Source: Pseudomonadota bacterium (GTDB lineage: Bacteria; Pseudomonadota; Alphaproteobacteria; Rhizobiales; Hyphomicrobiaceae). Taken from it: a DNA stretch of 6,695 bases. This document shows positions 1 to 5,355 of this stretch, piece after piece (the stretch's first letter is position 1; each line of letters begins with the position of its first letter). The DNA lies in assembly GCA_023416575.1 (NCBI GenBank), contig JAEZHL010000390.1, positions 1 through 6,695 of the forward strand, written 5' to 3'. The position numbers were made by a program, and so were the translations under genes. Under the pieces are notes generated by a model. It searched no databases and was not told the DNA's origin. It saw only the letters and a list, made by a program, of their open reading frames with translations.

Positions 1-48
1 GGGCGGATCAGCAGTCGATCGAAGCTCAGGAAGGCGCGCTACTGGTCT

Positions 49-140
<92 letters not shown>

Positions 141-191
141 ATTCCTGGTGTCGGCCTCACACTCCGGAACCGAAGTTCACACCGCGATCAA

Positions 192-238
192 GCTCGCACC
201 TTCTTCTCCCTGGAGCTGGTCCCCGCCAGCTCGCGAGC
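192..238 (+). terminator. Composite GC-rich hairpin downstream of tRNA-Ser
   Basis: GAGCTGG (213-219) and CCAGCTC (226-232) form a perfect 7-bp stem with a 6-base loop. Directly outside its 3' arm, GCGAGC (233-238) pairs with GCTCGC (192-197), adding 6 bp across a 15-base bulge (198-212). There is no T-tract after the structure on either strand, so it is not a canonical intrinsic terminator. It lies about 55 bases past the tRNA end and could act in 3'-end formation or processing. Chance pairing in GC-rich DNA is also plausible. Confidence 0.25.
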
Positions 239-432
239 CAATGCGAGGAAGGCTTCCACTCCGGCTGAAAGTTGCGACGGCCGGGATAGCAGAGGCAAGG
301 CCCCGGGAAAGGTGGCGTCCGGTCCTCCAGCACGCGGACAAGCCGTCCTGCCTCCATACCGGCGAGGACATTCGCCTCCGGCCGCGCTGCGGCGATAACT
401 GGAACGGAATATGTCATCGACGGTGGGGCCCA

Positions 433-467
433 GCGTCAGCGCCCTCGAACCCGACGGCGGCTGACGC
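433..467 (-). terminator. Inverted repeat just downstream of the operon; possible terminator
   Basis: GCGTCAGC (433-440) and GCTGACGC (460-467) are perfect 8-bp inverted repeats. Inside them GCC (441-443) can pair with GGC (456-458), with G459 bulged, giving 11 bp around a 12-base loop. The structure begins about 20 bases beyond the TGA stop of the last gene of the operon, where a terminator is expected. No U-tract follows it in the minus-strand direction, so it may be a 3'-end stabilising hairpin or an atypical terminator. This is inferred from position and symmetry only. Confidence 0.4.
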
Positions 468-487
468 ATTCCTGACGTGAGAAAGGC

Positions 488-820
488 TCAGTCCACGATG
501 AACAGCTTGGCGCCCGTGCTCGTGGATGAGCGGTGGGCTGCATCACCGTGATCCGAGACCTGGTAGCTCATGCCCGGGAGCAGCTTGAATGTGCGGCCAT
601 CGCGCAGCTCCGTGTCGAGCTCACCCTCCAGCACATAGAGGACGTGGCCGCGGTCACACCAATGGTCCGCGAGATACCCCGGTGAATATTCGACGATCCG
701 CACACGCAGATCGCCGGCCGTGAACGTGCGCCATTTGGCGTGGCCCGTCTCTCCGGGATGCACGGTCGGCTCGATGCTGTCCCAGTCCGTCACCGTGAAC
801 GGGAGCGTTGGCAGCTTCAC
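488..820 (-). CDS. Small single-domain cupin with DHWC motif
   Basis: This 110-residue protein is one cupin beta-barrel with no signal peptide, so it is probably cytoplasmic. The first cupin motif spans about residues 46-66: ADHWC (51-55), H59 and the E65-G66 pair, so H53, H59 and E65 are candidate metal ligands. The second half holds PGMSYQVSD (82-90) and H96. It closely resembles the family I recall as DHCW-motif cupin fold proteins, whose activity is not established to my knowledge; small cupins may be isomerases, dioxygenases, lyases or sensors. The start is GTG, chosen because AGGGAGGG ends 6 bases upstream; this ribosome binding site overlaps the TAG stop of the DUF3830 gene, with 12 bases between the two genes, suggesting coupled translation. 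It is the last gene of the operon. Confidence 0.9.
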   Translation of the reverse strand: MKLPTLPFTVTDWDSIEPTVHPGETGHAKWRTFTAGDLRVRIVEYSPGYLADHWCDRGHVLYVLEGELDTELRDGRTFKLLPGMSYQVSDHGDAAHRSSTSTGAKLFIVD

Positions 821-826
821 GTGATG

Positions 827-834
827 CCCTCCCT
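827..834 (-). promoter_or_regulatory. Ribosome binding site of the cupin gene
   Basis: AGGGAGGG on the minus strand is an unusually complete Shine-Dalgarno match, 6 bases before the GTG start at 820. Its first two bases are also the last two of the upstream TAG stop codon, so a ribosome ending on the DUF3830 gene sits on this site. It decides the choice of the GTG start. Confidence 0.75.
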
Positions 835-1246
835 ATGCGAGCTCGATGCGGACGTCCTGGGCGCCTTCCCACAACGTCTTGCGACCGAGCGTGTAGAGGT
901 TCTCGAGCCCGGAAGTCAGGGTGATGAAGTGATTGCCCGAGAGCTGGCCCGCCTTCGAGGCGAAGTTGACGGCCCCGTATGCGAGCAGAATTTCCGTTTC
1001 GCTGACGCCGCCCGGATAGAGAATGATCTGCCCCGGGGACGGATAGCAGGTGTTGTTCTCGAAGCCGACGCCGAAGTCGAGATCGCCCAACGGCATCCAC
1101 ACACCTTCGCCACTCCAGCGCACATGAATGATGCGGCTCGTGAACGGCATGTGCTTCAGGAACGCCTCGCAGGTCTTCGGCGCCAGGGCCATCTCGAGGT
1201 GACCCCCGAATGTGTAGGGGCCGGCAATGACACGCAGCTTCGTCAT
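833..1246 (-). CDS. DUF3830 family protein (cyclophilin-like fold)
   Basis: This 137-residue protein matches my memory of the DUF3830 family over its full length. Recognisable blocks are APKTC (22-26), HVRWSGE (41-47), PLGDLD (52-57), the YPSPGQIILYPGG segment (68-80), SETEILLAYG (82-91) and AGQLSGNHF (99-107). The family is placed with cyclophilin-like beta-barrels, but no reaction is established to my knowledge; prolyl isomerisation is not shown by the sequence. It has no signal peptide or membrane segment, so it is probably cytoplasmic. The ATG start gives the family's usual length; its ribosome binding site is weak (AGGA, 9 bases upstream). It follows a complete peptide-type ABC importer on the same strand after 112 bases, and is followed at 12 bases by a cupin gene. 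A role in handling the imported compound is inferred. Confidence 0.9.
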   Translation of the reverse strand: MTKLRVIAGPYTFGGHLEMALAPKTCEAFLKHMPFTSRIIHVRWSGEGVWMPLGDLDFGVGFENNTCYPSPGQIILYPGGVSETEILLAYGAVNFASKAGQLSGNHFITLTSGLENLYTLGRKTLWEGAQDVRIELA

Positions 1247-1358
1247 GGGATCGGGTCCTGATCAGAAAGTCACTCGAAAGGTTCAGATCACATTTGCTGC
1301 AGCGGCGTCCCGCGCGCAAGCATCGGCTCGGGTCATACCCAGCAGATGGCGGAGAAAG
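1247..1358 (-). other. 112-bp spacer between the ATPase gene and the DUF3830 gene
   Basis: This is the only long gap within the downstream half of the operon; the other junctions from the first permease to the second ATPase overlap or leave 3 bases. I found no convincing sigma-70 promoter or terminator in it. It holds two 8-base palindromes, CTGATCAG (1258-1265) and GCTGCAGC near 1300, which may be chance. A secondary promoter for the last two genes is possible but not shown. Confidence 0.4.
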
Positions 1359-2375
1359 TTACACAGCCTGCTCCGCGGCGGACGCCGTTGCCGTCCCGGA
1401 GGGGATTTCGTCGAGATGACACGCGGCAGCGTGGCTTATCCCAACCTCCCGAAACTTGGGCTCGTCCACCCGGCAACGGTCAAAGGCGAACGGGCAACGC
1501 GTGTGGAAGCGGCAGCCAGGAGGCGGGCTTATGGGACTGGGGACATCGCCCTTGAGGATGATGCGCTGGCGCGCAGCGCCCGGCTCCGGGATCGGAACGG
1601 CAGAGAGGAGCGCGTGCGTATAGGGGTGGCGCGGCCTCGCGAAGATCTGCTGCTTCGGCGCTACTTCGACGATCTTTCCGAGGTACATCACCGCGACGCG
1701 ATGGGCGATGTGCTCGACAATGGCAAGGTCGTGGCTGATGAACAGCAACGCCAGCCCCAGCTCCTGCTGAAGATCGCTGAGCAGGTTGACGATCTGCGCC
1801 TTGACCGAGACATCGAGCGCGGAGACGGCCTCGTCGCAGATGATGAGATCGGGATCGGTGGCCAGGGCGCGGGCGATGCCGATCCGCTGACGCTGCCCAC
1901 CCGAGAATTCGTGCGGCCAGCGGCTCCCCGCATCGCGGGGCAACCGGACCTTGTCCATCAGATCGCTGATCCTCGCCTCGAGCTCGGCGCCGGACTTGGC
2001 CAGACCGAAGTTTCGAATGGGCTCAGCCAGGATATCGCGGACCCGCATGCGCGGATTGAGGCTTGAGAACGGGTCCTGGAAGACGACCTGAACGCGCCGC
2101 CGCAGCGGCCTTAGCTCCGCCGGCGTCAGATCATCGATCCGTTGGCCATCCAGCCGAACATATCCTTCCGTCAGATCGAAAAGTCTCAGGATGGCACGGC
2201 CGACGGTGGACTTTCCGCAGCCGGATTCGCCGACCAGGGCCAGGGTTTCGCCCCGCTCCACCTCGAACGATACGCCGTCGACGGCGTGAACATGCCCCGC
2301 AACGCGCCCCAGCACGCCGCCGTGCATCGGAAAGTGCTTCTTGAGACCCGTGACCTGGAGCAGTGGTGCGGTCAT
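1359..2375 (-). CDS. dppF: Dipeptide/oligopeptide ABC importer ATPase, DppF type
   Basis: This 338-residue ATPase is the second nucleotide-binding subunit of the importer and acts on the inner face of the membrane. Visible motifs are Walker A GESGCGKST (49-57), Q-loop Q100, signature SGGQRQR (158-164), Walker B LIICDE (177-182), D-loop SALD (185-188) and H-loop H215. The C-terminal oligopeptide-transporter domain begins with RHPYTHALL (249-257) and carries four cysteines, C288, C294, C301 and C319. The frame is open upstream for 42 more codons, but that stretch has no family similarity and lies inside the previous gene. I chose the ATG at 2375 because it starts the conserved ATPase, forms a 4-base ATGA overlap with the preceding stop and has GGGAGG 10 bases upstream. 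Residue 183 after the catalytic glutamate is Ala, where Pro is usual. The substrate is unknown. Confidence 0.95.
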   Translation of the reverse strand: MTAPLLQVTGLKKHFPMHGGVLGRVAGHVHAVDGVSFEVERGETLALVGESGCGKSTVGRAILRLFDLTEGYVRLDGQRIDDLTPAELRPLRRRVQVVFQDPFSSLNPRMRVRDILAEPIRNFGLAKSGAELEARISDLMDKVRLPRDAGSRWPHEFSGGQRQRIGIARALATDPDLIICDEAVSALDVSVKAQIVNLLSDLQQELGLALLFISHDLAIVEHIAHRVAVMYLGKIVEVAPKQQIFARPRHPYTHALLSAVPIPEPGAARQRIILKGDVPSPISPPPGCRFHTRCPFAFDRCRVDEPKFREVGISHAAACHLDEIPSGTATASAAEQAV

Positions 2376-3361
2376 GCCAGCACAGCCTCCCGTTCTGCGA
2401 AGTGGCACGCCACCAGATGCCCCGCTGCCTTCGGCTCCAGCCCCGGAGCCGCCTCGCGGCATACATCGCGCACCGCCGCGCAGCGACCGGCGAACACGCA
2501 ACCGGGAATCCGATCCTTGAGGCTTGGCACCAGACCGGGGATCTCGGATAGGCGGCTCGCTGTGCCGGCCAGGGAGGACCCGAGCTTCGGCACGGCGCCG
2601 AGCAATCCTTGCGTGTAAGGGTGGCGCGGCGAACGGAAGAGCTCGCGGACAGGCGCCTCCTCGACCTTGCGCCCTGCGTACATGACCATCACCCGCTCGG
2701 CCACTTCAGCGACGACGCCGAGGTCGTGCGTGATCAGCACGATGGCAGCGCCAACGCGGCGCTTGAGATCACCCATCAGTTCCAGGATTTGAGCCTGGAT
2801 CGTCACGTCGAGCGCCGTCGTCGGCTCATCCGCGATCAGCAGCTTCGGATTGCACGCCAGCGCCATCGCGATCATCACCCGCTGGCGCATACCACCGGAG
2901 AGCTGGTGCGGATACTCCCTCACGCGCCGCTGCGGCTCCGGAATGCCAACCAGCGCCAGCATCTCGACCGCACGCGCCTCGGCCGCCTTCCGAGAGAGCC
3001 CCTGGTGCAGGTGCAGCGTCTCGCCAAGCTGCCAGCCGACGGTCAGCACCGGATTGAGGCTGGTCATCGGCTCCTGGAATATCATGCTGATGTCGTTGCC
3101 GCGGATGCGGCGCATCTCGCGCTCGGACAGGCGCAGAAGGTCCTTGTCGCCGAAGCGGATCTGGCCGGCGATGCGTCCGGGCGGCTCCGGGATCAGCCGC
3201 AGGATCGACATGGCCGTGACCGACTTCCCGCAGCCCGATTCGCCGACGATGGCGAGCGTTTCGCCTTCACGCACCTCGAACGACACGCCATCGACCGCAC
3301 GATTGACCCCCTCGGGCGTGCGGAAGTGTGTTTGCAGGTTTTCTACCTGGAGCAGCGCCAT
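2372..3361 (-). CDS. dppD: Dipeptide/oligopeptide ABC importer ATPase, DppD type
   Basis: This 329-residue ATPase is the first nucleotide-binding subunit and should pair with the DppF-type protein encoded next. It has Walker A GESGCGKS (40-47) followed by the VT typical of DppD proteins, Q-loop Q96 in FQEPMTSLNP, signature LSGGMRQR (154-161), Walker B LLIADE (174-179) with the usual EPTTALD, and H-loop H212. The C-terminal domain starts at RHPYTQGLL (246-254) and has cysteines C288, C294, C301 and C319, spaced as in its partner. Such clusters bind an iron-sulfur centre in at least one characterised mycobacterial Opp importer, as I recall; binding here is inferred. The ATG start has AAGGGAG 8 bases upstream, and only 3 bases separate it from the permease stop. 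Its stop overlaps the next start by 4 bases. Confidence 0.96.
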   Translation of the reverse strand: MALLQVENLQTHFRTPEGVNRAVDGVSFEVREGETLAIVGESGCGKSVTAMSILRLIPEPPGRIAGQIRFGDKDLLRLSEREMRRIRGNDISMIFQEPMTSLNPVLTVGWQLGETLHLHQGLSRKAAEARAVEMLALVGIPEPQRRVREYPHQLSGGMRQRVMIAMALACNPKLLIADEPTTALDVTIQAQILELMGDLKRRVGAAIVLITHDLGVVAEVAERVMVMYAGRKVEEAPVRELFRSPRHPYTQGLLGAVPKLGSSLAGTASRLSEIPGLVPSLKDRIPGCVFAGRCAAVRDVCREAAPGLEPKAAGHLVACHFAEREAVLA

Positions 3362-3364
3362 GCT

Positions 3365-4297
3365 TCACTCTCCCTTCGCGCTGCGTGGGTCGAGCATGTC
3401 CCTCAGGCCATCGCCCAGCAAGTTCACGGCGAGCACGGTGAGGGACAAAAACACGGCCGGGAAGAAGATGATGTAAGGCTTCACCTGCCAGAGCGCGCGG
3501 CCATCCGCCATGATGTTCCCCCAGGATGGGATGATCGGCGGCGTGCCGGCGCCGATGAAGGACAGGATCGACTCGGTGATCATGGCGGACGCGCAGATAT
3601 AGGTCGCCTGCACCATCAGTGGCGCCACGGTATTCGGAAGGATATGGCGGGCGATGATCATCGGCGTCGATGTACCGGCAGCGATTGCGGCATCGACGTA
3701 AGGCTGCTCCCTGAGCGACAGCACGACACCGCGCACCAGTCGCGAGACGCGCGGGACTTCCGCGATGGCAATGGCCATGATGACGTTCTCGACACTGGCC
3801 CGCGTCAGCGCCATCAAGGCGATGGCGAGCAGGATCGGCGGGATCGACATCATGCCGTCCATGACACGCATGACGAGGCCGTCGAGCCAGCGCATGTAGC
3901 CGGATACGAGCCCGATCAAGAGCCCCGCGAGCGACGCCAGAATTGCAACGGAGAACCCGACGAGCAGCGAGATGCGCGCCCCGTAGAGCACACGCGCATA
4001 GATATCCCGCCCGTAGGCGTCGGTGCCGAACCAGAAGTCCGCCGAAGGCTCTCGCGTGCGTTTCGCCGGAGCCAGCGCGGTTGGATCGACACTGGTGAGC
4101 AGCGGCGCAAAGATCGCAATCAGGATCATCGTCACGAGCAGTGCGAGCCCGAGCGAAATCGTCGGCTGGCGCAGGATGAAGCCGATGATCCCACGCCGCA
4201 CTTTCACCGGCGGGAGAATGTCGGGCAAGGGCGGGGCCACGTTGAACGCGTCAGCGCGCATCGGACGGGCCGCTGATGACAGCACGGGCGGGTTCAA
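3365..4297 (-). CDS. dppC: Dipeptide/oligopeptide ABC importer permease, DppC type
   Basis: This 310-residue inner-membrane protein forms half of the transport channel. After a cytoplasmic N-terminus, the first membrane helix lies at about 46-67. It is followed by FGTDAYGRDI (90-99), a hallmark of DppC/OppC proteins. Further hydrophobic segments lie at about 108-133, 150-180, 226-249 and 275-295. The EAA loop that contacts the ATPase is at 202-222 (DAAIAAG then RHILPN). The predicted start is TTG at 4297, which overlaps the preceding stop as TTGA. It is supported by GAGGA 7 bases upstream; the next ATG (residue 13) has no visible ribosome binding site. No residues of the conserved core depend on this choice. 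It ends 3 bases before the DppD-type gene. The membrane spans are read by eye and are approximate. Confidence 0.95.
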   Translation of the reverse strand: MNPPVLSSAARPMRADAFNVAPPLPDILPPVKVRRGIIGFILRQPTISLGLALLVTMILIAIFAPLLTSVDPTALAPAKRTREPSADFWFGTDAYGRDIYARVLYGARISLLVGFSVAILASLAGLLIGLVSGYMRWLDGLVMRVMDGMMSIPPILLAIALMALTRASVENVIMAIAIAEVPRVSRLVRGVVLSLREQPYVDAAIAAGTSTPMIIARHILPNTVAPLMVQATYICASAMITESILSFIGAGTPPIIPSWGNIMADGRALWQVKPYIIFFPAVFLSLTVLAVNLLGDGLRDMLDPRSAKGE

Positions 4298-5235
4298 TAG
4301 CGAATCCTCGGATCGAGCAGCGTGTAGATGAGGTCAATCCCGAGATTGACCAGCACGTAGACGAAGCTGAACATCAGGACGAGGCCCTGGATCAGCGGAT
4401 AGTCGCGGCGCACGATGGCATCGATCGTGAGGCGCCCCAGTCCGGGAATGGCGAACACGCTCTCGGTGACAACGGCGCCGCCGATGAGCAGCGCGACGCC
4501 GATACCGATCACCGTCACGATCGGTACCGCCGCGTTCTTGAGCGCATGCAGGAAAAGAACTCCACCCTGCCCGACGCCCTTGGCCCGTGCCGTCCGGATG
4601 TAGTCCTGGCTCAGCACCTCGAGCATCGTCGCGCGCGTGATGCGAGCGATGAGCGCGATGTAAATGAAGCCGAGCGCGATCGCAGGCAGGATGAGATTTT
4701 CCAGCCATGGCCAGAAGCCGCTCGCGATCGGCGTGTAGCCCTGGACGGGAAGCCAATCGAGCTCGAGCGCGAAGAAATAGGCGAGCAGGTAGCCGACGAC
4801 GAACACCGGCACGGAAAAACCGAACACGGAGAAAGCCATGATCAGGCGGTCGATCCAGGTCCCCGCCTGCCAAGCGGCAACGACACCGATGGGAACCGCA
4901 ACCGCCACCGCCATCAGCAGCGTCACCACCATCAGGGATAAGGTGGGCTCGACACGCTGCATGATCAGCTCTGTCACCGGCAGGCCCGTGAACATCGACG
5001 TTCCGAGATCACCCTGCAGGATATGCACGCTCCATTCGGTGAAGCGAACCAGGAAGGGGCGATCCAGACCGAGGCTCTTGCGGATCTTCTCGACATCTTC
5101 GGGCGAGGCCTGCTCCCCAGCGATGACGGCGGCCGGATCGCCAGGCGCGATGTAGAGCAGGCTGAACACGAACAGAGCGACGAACGCCATCACCGGAATG
5201 GTCGACAGCACCCGTCGAGCAATATAACCGAGCAT
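4294..5235 (-). CDS. dppB: Dipeptide/oligopeptide ABC importer permease, DppB type
   Basis: This 313-residue inner-membrane protein forms the other half of the channel. It opens with the classic MLGYIARRVL start and a first helix at about 10-30, ending in APGDPA, a conserved feature of DppB/OppB proteins. The segment LGLDRPFLVRF (55-65) is the usual periplasmic motif. Further hydrophobic segments lie at about 100-122, 132-156, 179-198, 236-260 and 282-305. The EAA loop is at 211-234 (DYIRTARAKG then HALKNA). The family ending LLDPRIRY is present, so the protein is full length. The ATG start has GGGGAG 6 bases upstream, but that site can be folded into a hairpin (see 5244-5281). It starts 120 bases after the binding-protein gene and its stop overlaps the TTG start of the next permease. 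Confidence 0.96.
   Translation of the reverse strand: MLGYIARRVLSTIPVMAFVALFVFSLLYIAPGDPAAVIAGEQASPEDVEKIRKSLGLDRPFLVRFTEWSVHILQGDLGTSMFTGLPVTELIMQRVEPTLSLMVVTLLMAVAVAVPIGVVAAWQAGTWIDRLIMAFSVFGFSVPVFVVGYLLAYFFALELDWLPVQGYTPIASGFWPWLENLILPAIALGFIYIALIARITRATMLEVLSQDYIRTARAKGVGQGGVLFLHALKNAAVPIVTVIGIGVALLIGGAVVTESVFAIPGLGRLTIDAIVRRDYPLIQGLVLMFSFVYVLVNLGIDLIYTLLDPRIRY
4305..4309 (-). promoter_or_regulatory. Ribosome binding site supporting the TTG start of the DppC-type gene
   Basis: GAGGA on the minus strand lies 7 bases before the TTG at 4297, inside the last codons of the upstream permease gene. No comparable site precedes the in-frame ATG 12 codons later (4261), so this site decides the start. 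The TTG shares four bases (TTGA) with the upstream stop, consistent with termination-reinitiation. Confidence 0.6.
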
Positions 5236-5243
5236 TCAAATCT

Positions 5244-5281
5244 CCCCTTCCCTTCGCCCATGTTCGCGCGAAGGGGAAAGG
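5244..5281 (-). promoter_or_regulatory. Hairpin covering the ribosome binding site of the DppB-type gene
   Basis: In the minus-strand transcript, CCCUUCGC (5275-5268) pairs perfectly with GCGAAGGG (5257-5250) around a 10-base loop. After one mismatch, five more pairs (two G-C, one A-U, two G-U) take in four G bases of the Shine-Dalgarno sequence at 5247-5244. The start codon is at 5235. No U-tract follows, so it is not a standard terminator. Hairpins between a binding-protein gene and its permease genes are a known way to keep the binding protein in excess, by 3'-end protection or reduced downstream translation. That role is inferred here from position and pairing. Confidence 0.5.
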
Positions 5282-5355
5282 CTCGGGGCGAGGACAGCGA
5301 TGCTGCGTGAGCGAACGGCCGTCTCACCACCGAACCTAGAGCGCGCAGCCGTCAC

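Noticed and set aside
157..417. An 86-codon minus-strand frame in the convergent gap
   Set aside because: It has no recognisable family and competes with several overlapping frames of similar length. A degraded gene cannot be excluded but is not supported.
654..1319. A 221-codon minus-strand frame overlapping the DUF3830 and cupin genes
   Set aside because: It is in a different frame from two recognised full-length proteins, and its Arg-rich composition is typical of a shifted reading of GC-rich DNA.
1247..1358. A promoter or a 17-codon peptide gene in the spacer before the DUF3830 gene
   Set aside because: The best -35/-10 candidates match the consensus poorly, and the tiny frame has no ribosome binding site or known similarity.
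1227..2066. A 279-codon plus-strand open frame
   Set aside because: It mirrors the DppF-type ATPase gene and the spacer next to it. The minus-strand product has all ABC ATPase motifs; this one has none.
2376..2501. A 42-residue N-terminal extension of the DppF-type ATPase
   Set aside because: The stretch is Gly/Arg-rich, lies inside the DppD-type gene and precedes a well-placed ATG with an overlap and ribosome binding site.
2609..4276. A 555-codon open frame on the plus strand
   Set aside because: It lies antisense to the DppD- and DppC-type genes, which have unmistakable family motifs. Long antisense frames are expected in GC-rich coding DNA, and the encoded Arg/His/Asp-rich text resembles no family.
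4276..4941. A 221-codon plus-strand open frame
   Set aside because: It is antisense to the DppB-type permease, has the same low-complexity charged composition as other antisense frames, and has no recognisable domain.
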